Made by a program: the position numbers and the translations under genes | Part shown: positions 11,119 to 24,200 of the stretch, in pieces | How positions within the stretch are numbered: position 1 is the first letter of the stretch | Layout: each line of letters opens with the position of its first letter | Assembly (NCBI GenBank): GCA_963576735.1 | Contig: OY755197.1 | Coordinates: forward strand, 3,794,501 to 3,858,500 | Length of the DNA: 64,000 nt | Reading direction: 5' to 3' | From: Bedellia somnulentella | Lineage: Eukaryota > Arthropoda > Insecta > Lepidoptera > Bedelliidae | The notes under the pieces: model-generated | Database searches by the model: none | Told to the model about the DNA's origin: nothing | Seen by the model: the letters and a program-made list of their open reading frames with translations, nothing else

Positions 11119-11194
11119 TGACAGCCATGGCCGAGTGGATAGGGGACTAGCTTTTCAGTCTGTAGGCAGTGGGTTCGATACCCGCTAGAGCATC
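11119..11194 (+). repeat. tRNA-like sequence (family T)
   Basis: GCCATGGCCGAGTGGATAGG, GACTAGCTTTTCAGTC and GTGGGTTCGATACCCGC. T-arm is good, anticodon loop has eight bases, acceptor ends do not pair. Probably a SINE head or dead tRNA. Confidence 0.5.
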
Positions 11195-13049
11195 ATTCTT
11201 ATTTACTTGGATAGAAAATTACTTTGGATACCATTTTGTATGGACTTTGATGTCAAAATTCAAATGGATCAACTTGAACTCTATGAATTTACATCTAATC
11301 AGATAGGTGTACTTCCAGCTTCATCATTAGTGCTTTCTGTGCTCCAAATGTTTAAGGTTCACATATAAAACACATATTGAGTTATCGCATGTGTGGTGTA
11401 CAAGGTTGGTAGGAACATAAGGGAATGTGACAAGTTATAGCTAGTTCTCAAGATTTGTTGCAGTCACATAAGTTTGTAAAATATTGCAATACATATTTAT
11501 TATATTATTTACAAGATGATTTATAAGGAATAATGGCTTTGCTAAAAGTAATATTCTTTTAATTACTTTATAAATAAAGACAGAACTTCATTCATAAAAA
11601 AATACTACAACAGCAATTTAAGATTCTCTTAAATATTTGAATTAGTTATACAATACCCATACCTGTTGTAACTAGGATAATTTAAAAAGTAATTATGCAC
11701 TCTTGTAAGGGTAACAATCTGGCACCATTTTTGGTCCATCTATAACTATTTTTGCTGTAATTGTAATTTGTTTAGAGAACATAAATAAATAAAACTCCAT
11801 ACTTATAATGGTAGTTAAATTTAAGCGATATACAGAGAAGATTTACAGACAAACAGGGTGTGTTATTGAAATGATAAGATACTTCATGTGTAGCAAAAAT
11901 TTCACTATCAAACATACATTCTTTGGAAAGATGTCCACCGTATGAGATAGCTATGAGGCTGTTGCTGTCAAACTAAAGACCTACATAACACAGATTTCTT
12001 CATTACAAAATGTTTAAATATGTTGTAAATTGCTATTGTAATCAATTATGAATACTGAATATCAAAACCAATAAATTAAAAGTGCTCAATCCTTTCAAAC
12101 ATCAAATCAGATTGAGTTCTATGAATTGATAGAGCAGTGGCGTAACAATAGGGTGGCAGGGCGGGCAGCGTAGTGACATTCTAATCTTGCACTACACTTC
12201 AAGATAATTCATAAGAATGTACTTTAGGATGCATACTCAAACTCTGATCAAGAAAAGCCTGTCTTTACAAAGGCTGGTTCAATATCTCAGAACTCCAGTA
12301 ACTTAGCATTATGGGGAGCCATTGATTTGTGTTTACTCATACTCAAATCAGATATTACTGATTGTGAAATACTGTATATGTGTGCTAAATAAAAAAAATA
12401 TTTTCTTTTCTTTTTTATATTTTATTGAGAGACCACTGGTATCTCAATTAGGTGACAGGGCTCTCACATCACTCATGCTTGCAAAAATAAAATAGCTGTT
12501 CTATGTGAGATGTAAAGTGCTATGGTTCAAACTTTCTATTTGAGTATTTATGCTATAGTAGCAGGATTTTTAAATTTAGCGAAACATTGTAAGGACATTA
12601 TTATCATTGTAAGGACATAATAAGTGATATGTGGACTTAATGATTTATAAAATAAAATAATATCATGAGATACTTTCACATACAGGCTGTGATTCAACTG
12701 TCCGATAAAAAGGAATTTGATATAAATATTAAGAAAAACACATTTGAAATATTGTAAATAAACAATAAATGATAATTACTTAATAATGACAATAATGTAG
12801 TATTTTTGGTTTCAAAGTAGTGTCTGATCTTCTCATTCTCATGATACAAAAAAAACAGAAATAAACAGATAACAATTGAATCACGAGAGATCACTTGCTT
12901 GGCTTAGCTCCAGTTTAGCTTCATTCATATTTATTGGCAAGTAGAAACTGACAGTAGCATGGGCGTGTTTATATATGCAATAGGTAACTATACTTCTTAT
13001 TTGGGCATCTCAAAATGAGAATATATAACCAAAAACATAGTTTACTTAC
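11195..13049. other. AT-rich spacer or intron without recognised features
   Basis: No coding pattern or repeat of the families listed here was recognised. It lies between the candidate signal-peptide exon and the FN3 exons of the minus-strand gene and may hide short exons. Confidence 0.4.
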
Positions 13050-13146
13050 CATATATCTTCTTTGATTCGTTGTAATTAACCCCAATATCACAATGAACAC
13101 ACAAAATAAATATGAAAATGGCTCCTAGCGTGCACTGTACGTGCAT
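13050..13146 (-). CDS. signal-peptide exon, probable first coding exon of the FN3 gene
   Basis: On the minus strand an ATG opens MHVQCTLGAIFIFILCVHCD, a hydrophobic signal-peptide profile with a likely cleavage near CVHC-D, followed by IGVNYNESKKIY and a GTAAGT donor. The exon is 97 bp and ends in phase 1, exactly the phase needed by the FN3 exon at 1318-1980. A direct join would give a mature N-terminus followed closely by the first FN3 domain. The 11-kb intervening stretch could hide further exons, so the join is inferred. The start codon is about 2 kb from that of the phosphatase gene on the other strand. Confidence 0.55.
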
Positions 13147-13697
13147 TTTAAGGGTGATACACACGACAAAAGCGTGCGCGTCAGGTGTGAATTCAAATAA
13201 ACAATATCATTTTAAAGTAATTTCACCGATTTATTACTGAAAATTATATTTCCGAATTAGAAATTCGCGTAAATTATTGGAAGCTTCCCCTTTACAAAAC
13301 ACTTCTGTCAATTTGTTTTTTTTTATATATTTCTACCAGTTGGCAGTTGGGGTGGTGAGAGTAAGATAATCTAATGTCCAGTTTCTTGAGTAGCATCTAT
13401 ACTACCAACAGAGAATCAGATGTAGTTGATACTTTTATGTCTGAAATGTCTTATTTTAGTAATTTCGAGTCGTTTATGTTTTATTGCATAATTGTTACGG
13501 TGGCTCTGTGATATATGTAATATTAAAAGAGACTTCGCTGTATCTAAAAAAGTATTCGAAATGTATTAGTACTCTAAGAACACAATGTTAATAAATTACT
13601 ATCTCTAACACGACAGAGACCATCGATCGATCATCACTTTTTATGATCTTTGCAAACCTCGGGCTTCCTTGCATTAAACAAAAAGTTCATTATTAGC

Positions 13698-13960
13698 CGT
13701 GTAGTGTCGGCCTAGAATAACACTACCCCATTTCTACCCGTGGGTGATCGTAAGAGGCGACTAAGGGTACAGGGGCTTATTAAGTGATTTTTGGGTGATG
13801 TGGTTGGAGACCCGTCACCAAAAACATTTATTATTACCATCTTTTCCCCAATCAACTTCCAAAAGTGGCTGAGGAATTTTTCATTCCAAAGCTCTGGCTA
13901 ACCTGTTAAGGGATTTATAGCCGTAAGCCGTGAGTATATGTATGTGTGTATGTAATGTAT
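13698..13960 (+). repeat. family B repeat, full length
   Basis: From gccgtgtagtgtcggcctag through gtgggtgatcgtaagaggcg and acttccaaaagtggctgagg to ccgtgagtatatgtatgtgt. A good reference copy of the family. Confidence 0.85.
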
Positions 13961-15148
13961 GTATGTTCATTATTATCTGACTTTCTGTTTCAAGATTACC
14001 CTTTTGGGGCATATGACTTAGATGTCAATAATATAATATTTATGTGAAAATATCACGCATGTATATTATGTAACTGGGCAAAAGATGAGGCTGGAATTTT
14101 TTTTAAGAACAGATTTTTATTACCAGTATATCAATAATTTACATTATTTGAAAATTAATACTTTTAGAAATCTACCATGCTTTGAAAATATATCAGAGCA
14201 AAAGGCCAGTTCCATAATTCTTTATTTGCATTCCACATGTCATAATGATCTTACAAAGATATTTTAGTACCAATGTGGACCCTGTAGAGCACAGCAATAT
14301 AAACGTAATAAAATATAATTAAGAGAGGGCTAGCTTATAGAATGTAATGAAAATTATTAAAAACTTAAAATAATTATATTAAAACTTTAAATATTAATTT
14401 AGAATCATTAACTAAACATATAGACTTAAAATTTAGACATAAAAACAATACTGTGAACCCATGATAGTAATTACTTCCATGATTTCAACATAGAGCTCCT
14501 ACTATATTATTTACTCATGTATTTATGAACTTACTTTCCTAATAGAACTTAATAAACGAATAGAAAGAAGAATTTTCACCTTCTTTGTCAATATAAGTAG
14601 CCCGCTGGATATACTAGAGATCTCGACAACGACCTGTCCTGTACCTGCCCTCATACAATAGCTACCCGATAACTTTAATCAAGTCGTCGGTTCGGTTCAT
14701 CTTGTGACACTACGCAGTCTACATTGCTGTTGCTGAAAAGAGATAATAAATCGCAAGATGTAGAGTGTTGATCTTTAGCGTTCGTTCGGTGAAGTTTTAA
14801 TTGTTGAACTGATTGCGATCAATAGGCTGATATCACTCACAAAAAAGGGGCTGTCAACATATCGCAAAAATAAGCTAAGCGAATAAAACAATCTTAAAAT
14901 CTTTACAGGATGGATGAAAGATTGGTAGTACATTTGATAAAAAGCTGGTATCATTTAGTAGAAGAATTTGTTTGTTCGGCTTCGGGTTGTAGGGTGGGTG
15001 TCAGCCGCTTTGTGATTTTGTGTAATATTTATAGAAATATCAATATTTGTTGTGCAGAAAGTGAGCAGAAAATGATTCAGTGAAGCAGCAATGTGTTTAT
15101 TATTACACTGTTTAGTTAACTCTATTTGAAAAATAGCCACATTCCGCC
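13961..15148. other. intergenic region between two divergent genes
   Basis: Lies upstream of both the phosphatase start (15149, plus) and the candidate FN3-gene start (13146, minus). AT-rich to about 14560, then more mixed composition to 14850, which may be promoter or 5' UTR. No TATA box could be assigned. Confidence 0.35.
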
Positions 15149-15236
15149 ATGACAATGGGTCTGTCGGTCAGGAAGTGCTCCATACTTTATCGTGCTGTAT
15201 GTTTTGTATATTTCGTGTCAAATTACACAGTATTAG
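15149..15236 (+). CDS. Ptp69D: Ptp69D-like exon 1 (signal peptide)
   Basis: ATG in the context ccgccATGaca opens [20 protein letters not shown] and continues into a short hydrophobic stretch ending NYTVLG, then donor GTAAGT. A second in-frame ATG follows two codons later. The exon ends in phase 1 and joins exon 2 as VLG-QNLPK. This start was chosen because it gives the only secretory leader whose donor phase fits exon 2. Upstream noncoding exons cannot be excluded. Confidence 0.75.
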
Positions 15237-18200
15237 GTAAGTCAATGGTATTCGTTCATATTTTGCAGAGTTATATATAGTAATACTGCTAATTGTTAAT
15301 GTGCAGGCAAAGTATGTGACAAACAAAACCCACTTGACATACGACAAAGTAGGTGCAAGTCGGCTGCGCATAATTTTTGTATCACAAATGCATATCCTGG
15401 GCGCAGAGTGCAGACTGCATACATAAATAGTATAGCACTACCGTCAACATATCTTCTCTTTATTTTGATTTACGATTTTCCATAATTGGTCTGAATTATG
15501 TTAGCTTTTATTGTATTGTGTACATTTGTATAAGAAATATGTTTTTATAATGGTTTCCTATGAGAATGTAATAATTTGTTTATAATACTTACTTTTGATC
15601 TTATGAGTAATACTGAAATCACATCTAAAGCTAACTTTCTTTTCTTAATTTTAATTACAAACAAACATGTTTTATTGTTCTTATCAGTCATTGAACTCTA
15701 CCTTTATTCATGAATATGTTTTGTATACAAAAATATCATATTTTTTATAGATTTAGATTTTATAAGACATTCATACTATGTACTATGATTTGATGCTATA
15801 CCTTGATAAGTACTTGGAAGGCCTTATATTTTCAAAGTACATGTAATAATTTTTATGTGCACTTTCATAGATGTGATTTCTTGTAAACAAAGCTAAGTTT
15901 TTTTAAAAACTGTTGTATTGACTGCTGCTGCTGTACAATGTTTAAAAGGTTACCTTATTTTCATTGAAGGTTTACTGCCAAGTTTCAGTTGTTTGCCTTA
16001 TCACTGAGAATTTTTTACCATTAGCAAATGAGGTAAAAGATCATTGATTCTGCTAAGTAGCAGTAAAAATACAAATACTGATAAATTGGCTGATTTTTTC
16101 AGTAGACTGATATATTAATATGAATAATTTGGGGAGCTAATGAGCTGATGTTTCGTACTAGCAAAAGAGGAAACTTGTGTTTTAAATTTTCTAAGTAAAT
16201 TGAGCATTTTATTTGAGACTATAAATTCTAGTAAAACTCAGCATATGTAATGTTATTAATTTATACCTTATAATTACTTCCATACTTCTAATATAATTCC
16301 AAACGCAACACCCACACCATTTAGTCTGCCCCACGTTGACTCTTCTGTCTGCCAGAAACCTTACAGTGCTGTACAATGTTCCAAATTAAACAAAAACTCA
16401 GGAAAAACATAATGTAATACTCATTTTTACAATAATCATTGATAATCACAAATTGACTGTCCAATATTGTTGACAAACCTACTTATTATTATTATTAGAT
16501 GGGTGGTAAACGACACGGGTTTCCGCACTGAACCCAGCATGGCAGGCCAGATCAGACGAACCCACTTGTGAACACATGTAAATTAAAATTAAATTGAAAT
16601 TAAAATTTCCAGTTCATAGAATTAGTGATTGGTTTACAGCCACATCCCCACTAATAACTTATAAACCTCTATTACCCTTATTCATCTTGTATCACCACAG
16701 GAAGAAATGTGTTATGGTGCTGTGGGAACAGCAAAGATATACTGGCCAGTATACCCCACTGTGTACCAACTTCAAATTTGTATTTATTAACATTTAGATA
16801 CCTCAATGTAGGATTATGCAATGCTGCTCGTGTGCAAGTAAGCTCATGTGGGGATTATTACTAATAAATATAAAGAATAGATAAAGGAAAACAAAGAAGG
16901 GTTGATTCCCGCCTGTGTCGAAATTTTTCCTTCCTTTATTTATTCTTTATTTATTAGACATCTCTTAGTTCTGGAGTGTACATATATGTTTAAATTCGAT
17001 AGATTGCTATACAACGAAAAACTCTTAAATTATATTTATATTCATGATTTACGAGTTTTACTCTTGAGTACAGTGATTACTGAATTAGTCACGAACAATA
17101 TTATATTTTGTTTTGCTATGATTGAAATGTCGTAAAATTTGTAAACAAGATATACTTAGCCATTAATTTTCATTAGGGAGAGGTATTATTTGCCACTGTG
17201 TACGATCGCCGCAAAACACTTGCGTACTTTGGAGCACATACTCTATTCGCTCTTAATGTGGTCCATTCATTCACTGACAACCATTATTTGTAAACAAGAA
17301 GATAATATTTCACATAAAGAGTGGCTGTTATTGACGTCATTAAGAGCGTCAGTCTTAGCGCCCACTATACAATAATTTAACCTTGTTTTTAATATTGTTT
17401 ATCTCAACGAATCTCATACGTTCACGCCGTATATCCTCGCAGGGGTCGCAGAGGTGCTACTATTTCTCAACTTCACATGAATTTATTGTCTCAATATCCA
17501 CGTTTTGCTTGGACAGTGTAGTCACGTGGTGGCACCCACCGTTTTATAATAACACTTACATTCACGTTATTTGTCATCTTTTCAGGTCAAAATCTACCCA
17601 AGATTCTTAACTTGTCGGCGAAGGGTGAAGTCGGTAAAGATGCCAGGATTGTATGCAGTTTACTTCCAGAGAACGCGACTGTGGAGTGGTACTGGAATGG
17701 AGCTCCTATTGCTAAAAATGATAGGTAATTTCTACTTATGTAACTCATCATTGTACATACATATATGCTCACGGCTATTGATCCCAATAAATATAGTTTA
17801 AAAAACTAGTAAACACGTTTAAGAGGCACTTCTAACAAAAAGTGAAAAATAATTCATAACCTGAAAAGGAAATGATCAAAAATACTAGTAATATTGTGAA
17901 AAGCGTAGGGCGCTCTGTGCTATATTTTTCGTCTATCGGGCAATATAATATTCCTGAATCAACTGAGAATATTTATACCTGGCGACTCGAATCAGAATAA
18001 TTAGATAAACCTTTGAATTTTTAAATTATTCCTGATTGTTGATAAGTGTACAAAGTTTAAATTAAATTGGTCCGTTTAAAGTGGATCAAAATCGAGTTCA
18101 AAGGAGTCGGTTACATACATACAGGTAAAGCCAATATAAGTGTGTTAAAAAGGGTTCAGCCAGGGCTTCGGAATAAGGAAATCCTCAGCCACTTTTGGAT

Positions 18201-21200
18201 GTTGAGTGTAAAGCCCCAATCCTAAGGCTCTCTCTTACAACACCCACGGAAAGAAATGGGTTAGTAACCTTGCTTAGCTTTAAAAACCATATTTCGATTT
18301 ATATTATGTTTATCATTAAATTAAATTATTTACAGTATCAATGTTAATAGAATAAATACCCCTAGGATTTACCCTGTAAAAGATTTTATGTTTAATAAAT
18401 AAAAATGCGTGTGTCGTAAAATAATTATTGTTTTTCTTCGCAAAAAGCCCATAGCGCTGCTCGTCGGCTCGTCAATAAATTAATCGGCTTCCTACAAACA
18501 TCAATTATAATATCAATAATGTTCTCGACTTATCTTTCAGAGTTAAAGAGACCGCAGAAGAAAAGTCCTTAGACGAGAAAGATCTAGATGGCAATATTAA
18601 GAAGTACAAAGTGTCGAATTTGACGATAACCAATGCGACTTCAACTGACGCTGGCAACTATACGTGCGTCTCCAAATGGATGGCTGATGATCTAGTTAGT
18701 GCTGATCAACAAATAGTTAATTTGGATCTCAGTTTTCCAGCGAAACTGCTCAAGAAGACTGAGGGCCCGATCAAGAGGAATGCTACGGAATCGACTCAAG
18801 TTATTCTGCAATGCGGATTTGAAAGTAAGTGTTGAGTTGGGACCATAAATAAAAGGGGTGGTCGAAAGTGGAGAGTCGGCTGGATTGTCTTATAAGTGTT
18901 GTTTCAAGTAATAGTTTCAATATCCGATGCATGTCATATTATTTACAATTCTGTTATCTATTTTGGAGATATCTTTCCCCAATAGAGAGTAGCTAGAGCT
19001 TCACAATTTGTGTTCAATCGCCGAACAATCACTTAAATAGCCCAAACCCCAAGTCGACATATTGTGTCAGTAATATAGTTGATTTGAATATCTTACTAAT
19101 TAGCCTACATCTAGTGCCGGTAAAAACTAATAAATTAACCAAATAATACCGTTTTAGTAACAAGTCATCAGTCATTCTCTCAATACATACAGGCACATTA
19201 AAATTCATATTATTCACATCCTGAAATCCAATTTAGCGCAACATTCATAATACCTATCGAGCAGAGATCAGTTGAATACTGATGTGAACTTTTACGATCT
19301 TCACCTTTAGAATGTTTTGTCCCGAAGTGCGTCATTGTCTGATAACTATAGGAGTGTCAGGAGATATTGGAAATTTCCATCGTTTTGTAAAGTTTGTTTG
19401 CATGGTATTACCATATATACATACGATATACGAGCAGGGTCGGTTAATAAAGCATAATATAGAATCCAGATGAATCTCTTATCCCAAAGATCTTTAGTTG
19501 CTTTAATTTACTGAGAAGGAACTGAAGGTTTGGGTCCGTTTTCATAATACAAAAAATGGTTGTATAATCTGTAGGGATGTAGAGATTCTTCATAACTAAT
19601 GTATAGTTACCATTAAGGTAGGCAGAGACTATCGATCGCCTCTTTATTCTATCCTGGCAAATATCTCAAGCTTTATTAACTACCATCAATTGTTTCCTTC
19701 CCCATGCCCTTTATTTTTCACAATACTTAATGAACTTTCAAATTCAGCTTTCACACGGTAATTCTCCGAACGGGGTTGCAGAGGTATTAAAACGTGTTCT
19801 TTCTTTACATACTTTATACAAAGAACATCGATGGATAAGTCTTTAGTAATACATATATTCATAACAGTAACAAATTTTAAGCTTATAAAAGAAAAAGGCA
19901 TAAGATAATATGGATGATTTCTTAGTAAACTAGCATATGTTGTAAGTTATATAGAGTCTAGAACTCATTGTTTTTCAAATGTCAACAAATGGTTTGTTGC
20001 ATCATTGACCATAATATTTTACTGCTTAATTTCATTACATTGTGAGTAATGGCAAAGCTACAACATTTTATTGTACATAAAAAAATAATGTTCTTAATGC
20101 GCCATTCTAGTTTTTTTACATAGCAAAGATTGGGTTCATTCTGGGTCCTCAATAATAAAGTAACACCACTGAGTAGCTGCCCATTCATGTTATTATTTTT
20201 AAATCCGGTATATGTGTGTAATTTATAAATCTAGTTTGAACCTTTAAAGCTAACAATATGTCTGCGTGAACAAAGATATTTACGATAATATATTGTTGGC
20301 TTAATAAAATCAATTTTGAATTATAGAAACTTTTCAAATGATGTATTAAGTTGAAAGGCTAAATCACGCTTATATATCATGATCGACTTTGACTGGACTC
20401 TGGAACCAAGTATTCATCATTCAAATTATCATTTAATTCCTTAGTATCGTAAAATTTTAGGGCATCCTATATATATGACTCATATTTTACATCTGATCTC
20501 TAAGTTCCTTCTTCCTATTTCAGTTTACAACACAACTGAAGTTAAATGGCTGAAGAGATTGAAAGACGAAGAAAGCACAGAGTTAGAAACAAAAGCACCC
20601 AAACAAATCAACCTCAAAACTGTTGAAAGCAGCTATGAGTTTACAATCAAACGACCAGAGGACAATGGCACATACGTTTGTCAAGTTTGGGACTCTGTTA
20701 CTCAGAAAAATATAACGGGAGAAGTTGATGTATTCGTCTATGCTTCTCCCAAAGTCATAATAGACACAGTAAAAGCGATAAGCGCAACACAAATTTACTT
20801 AAACTGGACTGTACATGCCTACAACTTGCCAATCAGAGGCTACACATTGATGTACAGAAAACTACCCTCTTCAGACTTCAGTCAGTATACCAGAGAAAAA
20901 ATTGGTACTAAAAACACGTCCTTCGTAATGGAAGGTTTGGATAACTCTACAGAGTATCAGGTGCGACTGGAAGTAGCGACTACATATGGTTCAAGTACTC
21001 CTTACATATATCCCCAAACTGTGAAAACGTTGGCCAAAGACCCCATTTTTGTGCCAAACATATCTATCAATGGATTTTCTGCCACTTCAGTGACAATTGG
21101 CTGGATTCCACCACCTGAAGATATCGCGGAGTTCATACATTACTATTTGTTGGAGGCGAGGAAGTTTGATGAAGTTGCACCGAAAAGAGCGTATCATTCT

Positions 21201-24200
21201 AGGGACAGCAGAAATTTGCCGTACATGTTTGATGATTTGGAGCCTCATAGTACTTATGTGTTTAGGGTGAGTATTTTAAATCTTCGCATGCTTAATTTGG
21301 AGATTCAGAGTGAGATATAAAGTAGTAAAGACAAAGGATTTTTCAAATTGTATATTAGTGTAGAGACAAAATACTTACTGTATACTGTATAAGTTTTACT
21401 TCATTCGTGTGATCGAAAGCATGTTTTTTTAAATGTCTAGAGTTTCTGAAGCATTCTCAAGAATACACCTTTCATATCCAAAGTGGGTTAAAAATTTTAT
21501 AAGGGTTAATGTGATTTCAAAAAAACAATAAAATGGTTTTTATTTCGTCATATTTATTTTTTGTTATGTATCCTATCCTACTAACTAATACATATCCATT
21601 CTACCATACAGGTATGCGCCTGTTCAGAATTTACAAAGAAATGCGGCAATTGGTCCTTAGAGATGGAAGCGATAACTCTAGACGGTGTTCCGACGAAACC
21701 GAGCAACGTTACAGTGAGGTGTATCGACGGGGATCAACATAATAGGTTTATTAATGTCACGTGGGAAGCGCCGTTGAAACCTAATGCTGAGATAAAGGGT
21801 TATAGTGTAAGTTGTTTTTTATTTTTGCTGAGAAACAATATTTTTGTTATTTGTAAATATTATGCTTATTATGGCTTCGGGTAAACCATCTTTAGTCATG
21901 ATATACGTAATGGTGACGGGGACCAAATTTAATCTTATATGTAATGTCTTTTGAAACAAGGAGGTTTGTTTTACTTAAAAAAAAGCACCTCGTATAAGCT
22001 AGTTTCTTCTATATAAGAGCAGTTTCACGTAAATAAAATCCAACATTTTCCCTTACAGATTGAACTAACCGGCAACGCAACATACCGCGACCGCTACGGA
22101 CAACAGAAAGTGGACACCTGGGGACCGCTCTCCAAGTTTGTTACTAATGTCTCAAGGACTGTAAGGTTAGTATATATGTCGTGGCCATATCTTAGATTTG
22201 AAGACATCATGAAATGATGGATAATATCATGAAATAGTCACATTTCATGATGTGGCCAACTTAATTTGACCAGATCATAAAATCGTTAACGTGAAACAAT
22301 TTAGTTATCCTCGTCTGGCCAGATTGTAGAAATAGGGTGATCTGTAAAATGAAATCTAAACTCTACGCTTTTTTAACATATTTTTAACATATTGCTCAGT
22401 TTTTGCGTGATTTGCATAGTACTCGAGAATCTTTTCGTCGTTAACTCTTTTGTTATCACTTTCTTCCTCGTTTAATAACAAATTATTAACTTTTTTTCGA
22501 GAGAGACGATTTCTTAACATTGATCTGCCCAAACCACATCATGATGTGGCCAATAAACAGTTAAACATTTCATGAAATACGACTTAAAAGCGGAGTGCGG
22601 CGGAGCGGATTTCAATATGGCATGTATTTAACGCGGCGACAAATTGATACCATTCCGGGTCGTAAAAAAATGAAAATGTGTAGTAAATAATCTACTTTGG
22701 CGACTAATTAGAGGTAGCATCTTAACTAGAAAGCGGCGGCTTTTTAATGAGTTTTGAGGTTTTATTTAAATTTTATCTGGCAGTGATTTTTTTTGTGGCA
22801 ATTGAATTTCTTCTAAGGCGACAAATAATTGGCGGATAAAAAAGTTAAAATAGGCTTTCATAAATTCTAAAATGGGGTTGTCTATAAACATGACCAAGGT
22901 CTGAAATAAATACAAACAAGATCTTTAAAAAATACTGTTGGCTACATTTGCAGGGATCTAAATTAACCAAATTGTGACATGCTATAAAACTATTCTTGGT
23001 CTATTTTATTAACCTTCCCTCTTTTAAATGAACCTACCTACTTTGAGTAACTAGAGTTGCCTACAATACTTATGTAAGTTTTGTAATGGGTCTGTAATGA
23101 TCGGTATAAAAATAAATGATATAATTTCATTCGATATAAAAACTTTTGATCTATTGTCAAAGGGTACAATCAATCAATAGTATATACTAAACGTTTGATA
23201 TTATATCAAAATTTACTACGAATCTTAGTTTTAATATATGGTTACAACTTAACCTAACCTAACAGCGTGTCGACGTCACCCGCTTCGCGGGGTTCCTATT
23301 TCCGCTATAAGGGACACAAGCTAACCCTAACCCTTTGACTATGAACACTATAGACAGAGTCATAATGCAACGGGAGAGTACCTCTTTTAGATAGCAATAC
23401 TTTTCCCTGTAATGTTGCGATCACTAGAAAACAATTACCCCAAAATACTATAATCACCATTCTAAAAGCGACTTTTTAATTTAAAATTGATTACGTCAAT
23501 TTATTGTTTAATTAAAGGTTTACTGTTTACTATATTATTTCCTGCAATCATATAATTATACATACTTGCTCCTAGTATTATACAATCTTTTTTGTTTAAT
23601 TTTACCATTTATACTGATATTTAATACACCGTGAAATCTAAAGCATTGTACTATCAGGGATGAATCTTCCCATGATTACCAATAAATTTTTGTACGGGAC
23701 TAACTTTGTTACTGGACAAAAAAAACAGCTGCTCCATAAGTGCAAGTTATGTAAATATCATACGGGTCATCATGGGTATAGTGGGGTCTATGTTTGTATT
23801 TTGAAAAATAAAAGACAGCACTGTTTTGTACATGAGTTTTATTGCATTACTTACTATTGACCTTTAAACAAAATCAGTTTTGTGTGAAAATTTCGAATTC
23901 ATTCGTCTATTTCAGTCACATTTTTCAAAAGATAATGTATTCGTACATCTAAGTATTTTAAAGCCATAGCCTTTATTAACAGCACAAGGTGGTTTTCGAA
24001 CGGATTTTGCTCTCTGATGTGGTCGTTTAATGTCGGAAATATTCTTTTACCTAAATTCTTTTTCAAAACAACTGCGACCATTTGAGCCAAAGCTTAGTCT
24101 TTGGACAAAAACGAGGTGCCTTTCAATTTTATAGTATGCCTCAAAACTTTGGTTGATTTCCAATTGCATCTTCCAGTGGCCGCAATCCATTTTTCTCGTA

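Noticed and set aside
23660..23860. 66-codon frame with cysteine and histidine pairs
   Set aside because: Resembles a zinc finger only by chance; no splice sites or homologous neighbours, and it lies in intron 6 between repeats.
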